Origin: Adiantum capillus-veneris
Lineage: Eukaryota > Streptophyta > Polypodiopsida > Polypodiales > Pteridaceae
Reading direction: 5' to 3'
DNA: 64,000 bases
Assembly: GCA_014529385.2 (NCBI GenBank)
Contig: CM043952.1
Location: 59,232,119 to 59,296,118, forward strand
Both the position numbers and the translations under genes were made by a program. Shown in pieces: positions 26,193 to 37,490 of this stretch. The notes under the pieces were generated by a model, which made no database searches, was not told where the DNA came from, and saw nothing but the letters and a program-made list of their open reading frames with translations. How positions within the stretch are numbered: the stretch's first letter is position 1; each line of letters starts with the position of its first letter.

Positions 26193-28088
26193 GAATCCAA
26201 TGGTTTCAACTCCATCAAGAGTTTCCACACGAAGGGTACCTTGTGGGGTAATTTCACATACTCTATATGGTCCTTTACCAACATATTTCAACTTTTTCTT
26301 CTCTTTACGTACTCCATACATAAGGACTTTATCACCAACTTTGATGTCCTTGTCCTTCACATGGCGATCAAACCACTTCTTTCTCCTATCCTTTTTCACA
26401 AGAGCATTTTGCACAGCCAATTGTCTCTCTTCGTCTAGTTTTTCTAAGATATACAAACGCTCGGTTAAGGGGTTACCATTCCATCCTTCTTGCAAAGCTA
26501 CCCTAAGACTAGGAATGACAAACTCCCAAGGCATAACCGCTTCTTGGCCGTATACCATTTTGAATGGCGTACAATTAATAGCCACTTTATAAGCAGTACG
26601 ATAAGCCCATAGAGCAGATGTCAACTTCAAATCCCAATCAGTGCGATGAGCTTCTACCGTCTTGGTTAAAATAGAGATTAGAGTCTTGTTGGTGCTCTCG
26701 GCTTGTCCATTAGCTTGCGGGTAATAAGGTGTAGACTTATGGTGGGATATCATAATGGGAGTAAATTCAAAAGATATTATGATCCTTTAAGCCAAGAAGA
26801 ACTACGGGCCATTCATCAAAAGAAGGCCGCCAAAGCACAAACCGAGTTAAACAAGATACAAGCTCAAGCTGACGCTAAGGAACGACAACAACGTATAAGA
26901 CAAAAACGAGAGGCTAACCTTGGAGTCACAAATGCATTCCACGTGGAAATCGAAGAGGATTGGTTGGACTCTGACACACCTCTACGATACCCTATTGAGT
27001 TAAATAGTGCCTATGGAAAAGTGCTATATAACGCCTTATTGGACACGGGTGCTAAATATAATCTGCTATCCTATGGGGTGTGGTGTCAGTTAGGGAAGCC
27101 ACCTCTATCTGAGAGTATTATCCAAGTCAAGGGTGTCAACAAGAAAAAATCTACGGTTTTTGGAATCTGGCACACTTCTGTCAGCTATGACAATGGAATT
27201 TTAGCTCAAGACTTTTTGGTCATGCCTACTGGAACTATGGAGGGTAATATAAACCTAGGATGCACGTGGATGATAGCCACCAAATGCACTATTGATTGGG
27301 GGACTTGGGGTGTCACAACGCAAAAACCAACTCTTATCCCTACCACTCAAGCCATAGTCCCTGAGATATTGCCTAAGGAAATAAAACCCAAGACATTGCA
27401 TGTCCAGGAGGTTGAACCATACGTCCCCATAGCCCAACTCTCTAGATCTTCAACTGATGTAGTTGAAAGAAAGCTTGACACACACAAGAACCATCCTAAT
27501 ATAACAAAGAAAGCATACAAGTGGGTCCCTAAAGCTTCTTTAGTAACCATGGCTGATGCTAAAAAATGGAAGCCTCGTAAGAAACGTCCCACTCGCTCCA
27601 AGAAATGTAAGAAAACGTGGCGCTGGATTCCTAAACGACTATTAAAAGCCCAAGGATACTATGATGCAAATGAGCAAATTTGGGTACCTAAACATAAAAT
27701 GTGTCCTTCCCTATCGACAACAAACCCATATGAGTCAAACAGTGTAACGCTAAAGCCAATGGCGGACCGTGGGAAGGGAAAGATCACAGAATGCTACACA
27801 CCTAGTCCAGAGCTAGTTTGGGCTCCAAGGCAAACCCAATTTATTCCACCTAGCTCAGGAAGGGGGGAGTTCCATGAAGCTTCTAGCTCCTCATGTAATA
27901 CATCCATAGAGGTAAAAGATTCTACACAGCCTCCATCTATAGTAATGGACCTCAATGAAGCTACGAAAGAATCCACACCTCCCAGTGTTCAAGAATCACC
28001 TGATGAACCACTTCAAGTTCGATCCTGGGAGAGTACCTTACCACCCTTGCAACTTGACGAGGCACCTAGGGTGATAGAAAACTACTAG
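26193..28088 (+). pseudogene. E2 integrase end, second retropepsin-like domain and W-x-P-K stretch
   Basis: After the integrase core and its C-terminal part, the plus-strand coding part (26703-28088) has a Lys/Gln/Ala-rich helix. A second retropepsin-like domain follows at about 26990-27300 (LLDTGAKYNLLSYG at 27036-27077, then the NLG word). Next is a basic stretch with the motifs YKWVPKA, WRWIPKRLL and QIWVPKH (about 27510-27690), then a Ser/Pro/Glu-rich tail. The order matches E3. A DTGA active-site loop in a position after integrase is unusual for Ty3 elements. The region is not intact. Confidence 0.75.
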
Positions 28089-28260
28089 AAAAAATCCTCA
28101 CCTATTACCAACTGGAACAATTGGTTTCAAAGGGTGACGACATCATTTCAAATGGTATGATCTACCCAAGGAAGGGGGGAGTGTTTGTGGACATCCATCA
28201 TTCACTTGCTTCCCTCTCAACCTTTCTCCCTGACCTCTTAATCTCCGATCTTAGGGAATG

Positions 28261-28270
28261 TATATATAAA
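28261..28270 (+). promoter_or_regulatory. Internal TATA-like word ahead of the accessory ORF
   Basis: TATATATAAA lies about 137 bp before the ATG of the accessory ORF. The same word is kept in E3 (32825-32834, reversed) at about the same distance. It could drive a separate transcript for the ORF. A possible splice acceptor (GTGTACAG) lies just ahead of the ATG and is an alternative. Both are inferred. Confidence 0.4.
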
Positions 28271-28406
28271 GCCTTATACTCACAAAAACAAGATAAAAAA
28301 GTAAAAGAGCAAGAGCCATCACACAAATCATAAAAAAAAATTATGCACAAGAACACGACCCTTGTAATATTTTCACTCTAACCATCATCTATTTGCGTGT
28401 ACAGAT

Positions 28407-28829
28407 ATGGCTAGTACGCTAGAGTCATCCACTGCTGCCTTGGGTGAGAGGTACCCTCGTTACTTTTCACAAATATTTCACATGGTCTTTCCAGTGCTTG
28501 CATGTGAATGGGATTTGATAGGTACGCTAGCATGTGAGAGGAATTTTGAGGAGTTAGAATGGCTGATACGTCTCTTGACCACGTCTGATCCATACTTAGT
28601 AGAGAGCGTTTCTCCCATTGCACAAGCCTACCCTTTTGACCAAGATGACTATAGGCGTCTAGTGACCTTCTTAGTAAACATGGGCACCGATGATAAAGAA
28701 GAAAATTTACATGACTACACGGATGACACATATGGTCTCATGGATGATGACTTTGTTTATCTCGACGACGAGGATAGGGGTTTAGCCTTAGGGTTTCCCC
28801 CCAACCTCTACAATATCCTATTCCCTTGA
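28407..28829 (+). CDS. E2 accessory ORF, 140 residues, acidic, unknown
   Basis: Begins MASTLESSTAALGERYPRYF. The middle is helical and hydrophobic/acidic (WDLIGTLACERNFEELEWLI, LLTTSDPYLVESVSPIAQAY). The C-terminal third is strongly acidic (DDKEENLHDYTDDTYGLMDD, YLDDEDRG) and ends LGFPPNLYNILFP. I see no signal peptide, membrane segment or zinc motif, and I do not recognise a family. It lies between the W-x-P-K stretch and the 3' untranslated region. It is conserved at high identity in E3 (minus strand, 32687-32266), which argues that it belongs to the family. Plant Tat and Athila elements are known to carry extra downstream ORFs, but this one does not look like an envelope protein. Confidence 0.65.
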   Translation: MASTLESSTAALGERYPRYFSQIFHMVFPVLACEWDLIGTLACERNFEELEWLIRLLTTSDPYLVESVSPIAQAYPFDQDDYRRLVTFLVNMGTDDKEENLHDYTDDTYGLMDDDFVYLDDEDRGLALGFPPNLYNILFP

Positions 28830-30182
28830 CTCTTTAGGGGGAGTGCAAATAATTAGGTTAGGGTTCCTTATGTTTTTTGTTGTGTTCAATAAGTGTTGGT
28901 ACCTTTTCCCACTAATGTGCCTCCTGGAGGTATTCCTTTTGTTTCCTAGTGTGTACAGGAGCGTGTTGCTATTGATAGGATTTGGACTTTCATGGAACCT
29001 TTCTCTCGTTCACACTTCAAATCAAGCGCGACCATCAACACAAACAGGTGTTTTATGTCCATTAGCATTGCCCTTATCTTTTTGCATCCATGTTTGTCTG
29101 CTTTGATTGTGATTGGTAGCATAATATTCATCGCATTTGCTTAGTATCAAACATTTAATTCAATGTAATGTTTTGTCATAATCACTTGTCTAGGTTTAAA
29201 AATCAAGCAGTCCGACTAAGCTAGTTTGACCAAGCTAGGTATTAGAAATCTTCTCTTAATACCATGGGGAATGCCTTCCTAATAAGCAATGGTTACTTAG
29301 GTTCTTAATCCGATTTAGGCAGCATTGTGTGAAATGTACTAGGGCTTTCTAGTGGGATTAACCCTATTGACCTTTAGCTTAAGTATTATAAAGGGAGTTT
29401 ACTAATGTGATGAGCCTGGGGAGGGTAACAGTGTTATATGACCCCCCAAAGTTACAAAATTAAAATGCTGAAAATGAACAAACAAAAAATCAAAGTGCCA
29501 CAATGTAAAATTTTAAGCTGAAAGAGAAATCCCTGCTTAAATTCGTACTTCACTCACATGTATCGCCTATGGTACTAGAGCACTAGAGGCTCCCAGTGTG
29601 GGTGCTTTTCCTTGAAAAGCAAAAAACCCAAGGCATACAAAATAAGCACACACATCAACATTGAATCAATGTGAAAAGACTTTGGGGGGTCAAAGAAAAG
29701 GTAATCAGCCAGGCGATGATTTCATGAGAAATTCCTTTTATCGTAGCTTAACTACAAGGTCGTCTAGGTATAGCCTCTAGTCAGCCCTCGAACATCAAAT
29801 ACTTGGCTCTCGCGATTAAACAACTTAATTGACCAGAAAAAATTGAGAAGTTACCCATGGTATTAATAGTCGAGCTCTAGTGCCTTTTGACCGTTAAATT
29901 AGTGACCCCGGAATTGTTTAATTTTTTACCTTTACATTTGTTTATGCATTTGATTATATTGCAATTTAATGTTTATTGCTGACAAATTGTCTAAAATTCT
30001 GTTACCAATCACTTTGTCTGTCTATTGCATATGATTTTTAATTGTATATGAGAATGCAATTACTGTGGCAATGTTGTTTGATTTTGCAGTGATTGAAGAA
30101 GGCTACGCACATCCATGTCGACTACTCTTCCATCTCGACGAACGAGCTTCAACTGGATAGCTTCCGAGGATGGAATCTACAT
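28830..30182 (+). other. E2 3' non-coding region
   Basis: About 1.35 kb between the accessory ORF and the polypurine tract, without convincing ORFs. Matched throughout by E3 (about 32265-30906, reversed), including the words CTTTGGGGGGTCA and GGCTCTCGCGATTAAAC. Such conservation of long 3' non-coding sequence suggests RNA function or simply recent common origin. Confidence 0.7.
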
Positions 30183-30196
30183 AAGGAAGGGGGGAA
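30183..30196 (+). other. Polypurine tract of E2
   Basis: AAGGAAGGGGGGAA sits directly before the 3' LTR start TGTTAACC. Confidence 0.85.
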
Positions 30197-30811
<615 letters not shown>

Positions 30812-30890
30812 CCCGGTACCTGACTCTACCAAATACATAATACACGTCCGTCGTAGGTGATGGGGTGTCCGTGAGCCGTGAGGGTTAACA
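30812..30890 (-). repeat. 3' LTR of E3, opening part
   Basis: On the minus strand this is the start of the E3 3' LTR (TGTTAACCCTCACGGCTCAC). Positions 30812-30816 are the CCCGG target duplication of E2. It corresponds to about 44195-44273 in the 5' LTR and continues at 17560. Confidence 0.9.
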
Positions 30891-30905
30891 TGCCTCCCTT
30901 CCTGA
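30891..30905 (-). other. Polypurine tract of E3
   Basis: On the minus strand CATCAGGAAGGGAGGCA precedes TGTTAACC, the LTR start. It is the counterpart of the E2 tract at 30183-30196. Confidence 0.8.
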
Positions 30906-32265
30906 TGTAGATTCCGTCCTTGGAAGCTATTGAGTTGAAGCTCGTTCGTCGAGGTGGAAGAGCATTTGAGATGAATGTCCTTAGCCTTCTTTAGTCACTG
31001 CAAAATCAAACAACATTGGCACAGTAATTGCATTCTCATAAGTGATTAAAAAGCATATGCAATTTTAGGTAGACAATTTGATTGGTAAAAGAATTTCAAA
31101 CAATTTGTCAGCAATGAACATTAAATTGCAATGTAATCAAATGCATAAACAGATGTAAAGGTAAAAAATTAAACAAGTCAGGGGTCGCTAATTTGAAGAT
31201 CGAAAGGCACTAGAGATCGAATATTAATACCATGGGTAAGCTTCTTAATTTTCTGTGGTCAATTAAGTTGTTTAATCGCGAGAGCCAAGTATTCATGTTC
31301 GAGGGCTGACTAGAGGCTATATCTAGAAGACCTTATAGTTAAGCTACCATCAAAGGAATTTCTCATGAAATCATCGCCTGACTGATTACTTTTTCTTTGA
31401 CCCCCCAAAGTCTTTTCACAGTGATTCAATTTTGATGTGTGTACTTATTTTGTATGCCTTGGGGTTTTTTGCTTTTCAAGGAAAAACGCCCACACTGGGA
31501 ACCTCTAGGGCTCTAGTACCATAGGCAATACATGTGAGTGAAGTACCAAATCAAGCTGAGATTTCTCTTCCAGCTTAAGATTTTACAGTGTGGCACTTTG
31601 ATTTTTTGTTTGTTCATTTTCAGCATTTTAATTTTGTAACTTTGGGGGGTCATATAACACTGATACACCTCCCCAGGCTCATCACACTAGTAAACTCCCT
31701 TTATAATACTTAAGCAAAAGGTCAATAGGGTCAAGCCCACTAGAAAGCCCTAGTACATTTCACACAATGCTGCCTAAATCGGATTAAGAACCTAAGTAAC
31801 CATTGATTATTAGGAAGGCATTCCCCATGGTATTAAGAGAAGATTTCTGACACCTAACTTGGTCAAACTAGCTTAGTCAGACTGCTTGATTTTTAAACTT
31901 AGACAAGTGATTATGACAAAAAATTACATTGAATTAAATGTTTGATACTAAGCAAATGCGGTGAATATTAGGCTACCAATTACAATTAAAGCTGACAATC
32001 ATAGATGCAAAAAAGATAAGGGGCAATGCTAATGGACAAGAAACACCTGTTTGTGTCGATGGTCGTGCTTGATTTGAAGAGTGAGTCGAGATAAAGATTC
32101 CATGAAGGTCCAAATCCTACCAATAGCAACACGCTCCTGTACACACTAGGAAACACAAGGAATACCTCCAGGAGGCACATTAGTGGAAAAAGGTACCAAC
32201 ACTTATTGAACACAACAAAAAACATAAGGAACCCTAACCTAATTATTTGCACTCTCCCTAGAGAG
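30906..32265 (-). other. E3 3' non-coding region
   Basis: The counterpart of the E2 sequence 28830-30182, about 1.35 kb, with no supported ORF. Differences from E2 are mostly scattered substitutions and small indels. Confidence 0.7.
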
Positions 32266-32687
32266 TCAAGGGAATAGGATATTGTAGAGGTTGGGGGGAA
32301 ACCCTAAGGCTAAACCCCTATCTTCGTCGTCGAGATAAACAAAGTCATCATCCATGAGACCATATGTGCCATCCGTGTAGTCGTGTAAATTTTCTTCTTC
32401 ATCATAGGTGCCCATATTTACTAAGAAGGTCACTAGACGCCTATAGTCATCTTGGTCAAAAGGGTAGGCTTGTGCAATGGGAGAAACGCTCTCTACTAAG
32501 TATGGATCAGACGTGGTCAAGAGATGTATCAGCCATTCTAACTCCTCAAAATTCCTCTCACATGCTAGCGTACCTATCAAATCCCATTCACATGCAAGCA
32601 CTGGAAAGACCATGTGAAATATTTGTGAAAAGTAACGAGGGTACCTCTAACCCAAGGCAGGAGTGGATGACTCTAGCGTACTAGCCA
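32266..32687 (-). CDS. E3 accessory ORF, acidic, unknown
   Basis: The counterpart of the E2 accessory ORF. It shares the helical core (NFEELEWLIHLLTTSDPYLV) and acidic C-terminal third (DDDFVYLDDEDRGLALGF) and the same ending NLYNILFP. The start of the reading region corresponds to the ATG at 32687-32685. Amino-acid differences from E2 are few, and several are conservative. Confidence 0.6.
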
Positions 32688-32824
32688 TATCTGTACACGC
32701 AAATAGATGATGGTTAGAGTGTAAATATTACAAGGGTCGTGTTCTTGTGCATAATTTGTTTTTATGATTTGTGTTATGGCTCTTGCTCTTTTACTTTTTT
32801 ATCTTGTTTTTGGGAGTATAAGGC

Positions 32825-32834
32825 TTTATATATA
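32825..32834 (-). promoter_or_regulatory. Internal TATA-like word in E3
   Basis: Reverse of TATATATAAA, about 140 bp ahead of the accessory ORF start, conserved with E2 28261-28270. Confidence 0.4.
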
Positions 32835-33006
32835 CATTCCCTAAGATCGGAGATTAAGAGGTCAGGGAGAAAGGTTGAGAGGGAAGCAAGTGAATGATGG
32901 ATGTCCATAAACACTCCCCCCTTCCTTGGGTAGATCATACCATTTGAAATGATGTCGTCACCCTTTGAAACCAATTGTCCCAGTTGGTAATAGGTGAGGA
33001 TTTTTT

Positions 33007-34920
33007 CTAGTAGTTTTCTATTACCCTAGGTGCCTCGTCAAGTTGCAAGGGTGGTAAGGTACTCTCCCAGGATCGAACTTGAAGTGGTTCATCAGGTGAT
33101 TCTTGAACACTGGGAGGTGTGGATTCTTTTGTAGCTTCATGGAGGTCCACTACTATAGATGGAGGCTGTGTAGAAGCTTTTACCTCTATGGATGTATTAC
33201 ATGAGGAGCTAGAAGCTTCATGGAACTCCCCCCTTCCTGAGCTAGGTGGAATAAATTGGTTTTGCCTTGGAGCCCAAACTAGCTCTGGACTAGGTGTGTA
33301 GCATTCTGTGATCTTTCCCTTCCCACGGTCCGCCATTGGCTTTAGCGTTACAATGTTTGACTCATATGGGTTTGTTGTCGATAGGGAAGGACACATTTTA
33401 CGTTTAGGTACCCAAATTTGCTCATTTCCATCATAGTAGCCTTGGGCTTCTAATAGTTGTTTTGGAATCCATCGTGATTTGGTCTTGACTCTCCTAGGGC
33501 GCGCTCTTGGTTTTCCCAGGAAATTTTTTCTTGGAATGGATGGGAGGGTTGATGTAGTTGGAAGTAAGGCCTTGGGGACCCATTGATATGTACTCTTAGG
33601 TCATGCAGGTTGAGTACTTGCAATATTACTGCTTGCTGCAACTACAAGTGTTGAAGTGCTAGGTTCATGGGTAGCTGGCAAAGACGAGTTAACCACCTTG
33701 GCTTGTGAATGTTGGCTATCCTTCAACTTTGCTAGAGTTTGCAACGTAGGTGACTTTGCTTGAATGATAGGGGTAAGAGTCGGTGGTCGCGTCGTGACAC
33801 TGCCAATATCCCAATCAATAGTGCATTTGGTTGCCAACATCCACGTGCGTCCCAGGTTTACGTTGCCTTCCATAGCTCCCGCGGGCATGACTAGAAACCT
33901 CTGCACTATGCTTCCATTGTCATAGACAACAGGGGTCTGAAGGACTCCAAGAATAGCAGTTTTCTTTTTATTAATGCCCTTGACTTGCATCGTACTCGGG
34001 GATAGGGCCGGTTTCCCTAATTGACACCAAACTCCATAGGATAACAAATTGTGTTTAGCTCCCGTATCTAATAAGTCATTGTATAGTACTTTCCCATAGG
34101 GGCTATTTAGCTCAATTGGGTATCGTAGGGGTGGCTCAGATTCTAATGAGTCGTCATCTGTGTCCTCGAAAAATGCTTGCGTGATTCCTAGATTAGCCTC
34201 TCGTTGGCGTCTAAGATGTTGTTGTCGTTCTCGAGCCTCAACTCTTGCTTGGATTTTTTTAAGCTCTGCTTGTTCCTTGGCAGCCTTCTTTTGATGGATG
34301 GCTTGTAACTCTTCCTGGCTTAGAGGATCATAATATCTTTTGAATTTACTCCCATTAAGGAATCCAATGGTTTCAACTCCATCTAGAGTCTCCACACGAA
34401 TGGTACCTTGCGGGGTAATTTCACACACTCGATATGGTCCCTTACCAGCGTATTTCAATTTCTTCTTTTCATTACGTACCCCGTATATAAGAACTTTATC
34501 ACCAACTTTGATGTCTTTATCCTTTAAATGGCTATCAAACCACTTCTTTCTCCTATCCTTCTCCACTAGAGCATTTCGCACAGCTAATTGCCTCTCTTCA
34601 TCTAGCCTTTCCAGGATATATAATCGCTCCACTAAGGGGTTACCATCCCAACCTTCTTGAGAAGCTACTCGAAGACTAGGAATGACAAACTCCCATGGCA
34701 TAACTGCTTCTTGGCCATACAACATCTTAAACGGTGTGCAATTAATAGCAACTTTATATGCAGTACGATAAGCCCATAAAGCCGATGTAAGGTTTAGGTC
34801 CCAATCAGTGCGATGAGCCTCGACTGTCTTTGTCAAAATGGAGATGAGAGTTTTGTTGGTACTCTCAGCTTGGCCATTTGCTTGGGGATAATAGGGTGTA
34901 GACTTGTGGTGAGATATCAT
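33007..34920 (-). pseudogene. E3 integrase end, second retropepsin-like domain and W-x-P-K stretch
   Basis: Starts with the end of the integrase core (HHKSTPYYPQANGQAESTNK) and its C-terminal part (KDKDIKVGDKVLIYG, GKGPYRVCEITPQGT). Next come a Lys/Gln/Glu-rich helix, a retropepsin-like domain (LLDTGAKHNLLSYG at about 34073-34032; MEGNVNLGRTWM near 33860), a Ser/Thr-rich spacer, the basic W-x-P-K stretch (SRWIPKQLL, QIWVPKRK, about 33480-33390) and a Ser/Pro/Glu-rich tail (33396-33007). The layout is the same as in E2. A family-wide protease-like domain after integrase is the most unusual trait here. Confidence 0.8.
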
Positions 34921-34935
34921 GAAGTTTAATGTGAG

Positions 34936-36861
34936 TTATTTTATTACTTCATTTATAAAATGAGTTCCATTGTCACTCACAAGTTCAAAGGGGCATCCAA
35001 AACGTGTGATAATGTTCTCAAAGAGGAACTTAGCTGTTGTTTTTGCATCCGCCTTTCGTGTTGCTTTTGCTTCAGCCCATTTGGTTACATAGTCGGTAGC
35101 CACAATGATATATCGTGATTGCGTGTTACGTGCAGTCGGACTAATCGGTCCTACAAAGTCTAAGCCCCACTTTTCAAATGGTTGGGTTACCTTGATGGGA
35201 TGTAGAGGCATCCTATCACTTCTTTGTGGCTTCTGGAAGCGTTGGCATTCATCACATCCCTTTGCAAAAAGTGATGCATCCTTAGAAAGAGTGGGCCACC
35301 AATAGCCTGACTGTAAGATCTTTCGGGCAGTCAAGTTTCCTGAAACGTGACCACCAGCTACGCCCATGTGTGCCTCTTGTAGAATATATAAATACTCATC
35401 CTCGCGGGCACAGCGTCTAAGAACATCATCTTTTCCTCTCTTATAGAGAGTTCCGGCCAGTAAGCAATAGGGTTCGCATTCCTTGATTAATTTTTGAGCT
35501 ATATCTTTTCGCAGTTCTTTGGGTGGAAAACCATTAACTAAGAAGTTAACAATCTTTTCACTCCATTCAGGCATTGTCTCAACAATGAACAAAGGAGTAT
35601 CAGACAATTCATCATCAACCCCCGTAGGAGCTTCGCCATTAGGGATACGAGATAAATGATCCGCCATGACATGTTTCCTCCTAGGCCTCACAACAACGGT
35701 GAAGTCAAACTCAAGAAAAATTAACAACCATCGTGTAATTCGACCTGTGGAACATGGCTTGTTTACCAAATATAGCAATGCTTGATGATCAACATAAAAC
35801 ACAAACTTGGTAGCAAGAAGGTAATAGCGAAATTTCTTTACTGCGTAAATCATAGCTAGACCTTCGCGCTCTGTAGTAGTGTAGTTCATCTCGGCATCAT
35901 TTAATTGGCGACTTGCAAAGCTAATAGGGTAGTCCAATTTATGTTCTCCTGGTTGAGTTAGAACACACCCAATAGCAAAATTTGATGCATCAATATGCAC
36001 ATGAAAAGGTACATTCCAATCGGGTGTTCGCAGGATTGGAGCACTTGTTAGGGCCTTCTTTAATAACTCATAAGATTGATGACATTCTTCCATCCAGTGA
36101 AACTCGATAAGAAGCTTGTACAATGGACACGCTATCTTGGCAAAGTTTAAAATAAATCTTCGATAATAACCAACATGGCCCATAAATCTTTGAACTCGTT
36201 TATAGTTCGTAGGTGGTGGCAAATCGGCAATGGCTTTAATATTACTCTCATCTGTGGATATCCCGTTCTTGGACACTATATGCCCTAGAATGACTCCATG
36301 CTTAACCCAAAATTGGCATTTGAAAGGGTTCAACGAGATGCGATAAAATCTGCACCTTTCAAATATTTTTCGTAGATATAACAAATGCTTCTCCCAAGAA
36401 GAATAAACACAAAGGTCGTCTAGGAAAGCTTCACAAAACTCCCTTAGAAATTCTTTAAACGCAGTGTTTATTAATCGTTGGAATGTAGCAGGGGCATTTG
36501 TTAAGCCAAAGGCCATAACAGGAAATGCAAACACTCCAAACTCTGTGATAAAATCAGTTTTAGCTTGGTCCTCTAATGCAATTGTGATTTGATTGTAACC
36601 AGAGTACCCATCTAAAAAGCTATAAGCTTCCTTGCCCGCAACTCTTTCAAGCACATGTTCTGAATATGGCAACGGATAATGATCTCTCCTAGTGGCTGCA
36701 TTAACTTTCTTGAGGTCTACGCACACTCTTAGTTTCCCATTCTTTTTTGGCACAATGACTATTGGAGAAACCCATTCTGAGTGCTCAATAGGGTATATGA
36801 ATCCACATTGGATAAGTTTTTCAATCTCCTCTTGTACAATTTTGGCGTACTTAGGATTCAT
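34936..36861 (-). CDS. E3 reverse transcriptase, RNase H and integrase part
   Basis: 641 open codons starting MNPKYAKIVQEE. Reverse transcriptase shows FLDGYSGYNQITIALEDQ, MAFGLTNAPATFQRL and FLDDLCVYS. RNase H shows FHVHIDASNFAIGC and FYVDHQALLYLVNKPCSTGR. Integrase shows HMGVAGGHVSG then GCDECQRFQ (zinc domain) and WGLDFVGPISP, TDYVTKWAEAKA and VSDNGTHF (catalytic core). Very close to E2 in sequence, which places both in one family. Confidence 0.9.
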   Translation of the reverse strand: MNPKYAKIVQEEIEKLIQCGFIYPIEHSEWVSPIVIVPKKNGKLRVCVDLKKVNAATRRDHYPLPYSEHVLERVAGKEAYSFLDGYSGYNQITIALEDQAKTDFITEFGVFAFPVMAFGLTNAPATFQRLINTAFKEFLREFCEAFLDDLCVYSSWEKHLLYLRKIFERCRFYRISLNPFKCQFWVKHGVILGHIVSKNGISTDESNIKAIADLPPPTNYKRVQRFMGHVGYYRRFILNFAKIACPLYKLLIEFHWMEECHQSYELLKKALTSAPILRTPDWNVPFHVHIDASNFAIGCVLTQPGEHKLDYPISFASRQLNDAEMNYTTTEREGLAMIYAVKKFRYYLLATKFVFYVDHQALLYLVNKPCSTGRITRWLLIFLEFDFTVVVRPRRKHVMADHLSRIPNGEAPTGVDDELSDTPLFIVETMPEWSEKIVNFLVNGFPPKELRKDIAQKLIKECEPYCLLAGTLYKRGKDDVLRRCAREDEYLYILQEAHMGVAGGHVSGNLTARKILQSGYWWPTLSKDASLFAKGCDECQRFQKPQRSDRMPLHPIKVTQPFEKWGLDFVGPISPTARNTQSRYIIVATDYVTKWAEAKATRKADAKTTAKFLFENIITRFGCPFELVSDNGTHFINEVIK

Positions 36862-37490
36862 TGGATAGGGTCGTTGCTAGATAGGTGTAGCAGTGTTGAT
36901 CATGGGAATTGTATGTTGCACCACAGAAGGTGGAACGCCCTTCATGTCATGATATGTCCAAGCAAGGATATCCTTGTATTCCTTGAGGAGCTCCTTAAGT
37001 ACAGCCTCTTCAGTTTCGGTAAGGTCTTGAGCAATAAAGACTGGTTTAGACTACTCACCTAGTTCTGCTAATTCTATCTCTTTAACTACCGCTGGACCAT
37101 CATAGACTCCACTGGACCATTGGTAGGTATTCGTTGGGCTTTGGCATACACAACCTTTTGCTCCCCCGTGGTATAAGATTTAAAATGTTCAGGAGCCGTA
37201 TGTAAGTCAGTAGGCTCTTGTCCTGACGGAGACCTTTCTTTTAGTTTTGCCTCCTTTTGTTGTTGTGCTAACTCTCGGTTTTGACGTCTTCTTATAGTTC
37301 GACTCAATTTTGGCTCTGTAACCTCCAATTGAGCGAGGTCAATGGGTCGCGGGCTGCACCACATGACACTCTGAAGATGTTCACCCCAATTGTCTACTAG
37401 CTTTCGATGAGCATCACATGCCCCTAGATAGCTAAGACATTTTGCAGTAGATCTTTCCTTGTTTATCCTAGCTCTCACATTTGCTCGATA
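36862..37490 (-). pseudogene. E3 linker between protease and reverse transcriptase
   Basis: Hydrophilic linker corresponding to the N-terminal 330 residues of the E2 coding part at 23298. The word VRARINKERSTAKCLSYLGA and a Lys/Gln/Glu-rich region (QNRELAQQQKEAKLKER) are visible. No catalytic domain. Confidence 0.6.

Noticed and set aside
28121-28333. 70-codon ORF between the W-x-P-K tail and the accessory ORF
   Set aside because: It is kept in E3, but so is all the surrounding non-coding sequence, and the TATA-like word lies inside it. There is no sign of protein-level constraint.
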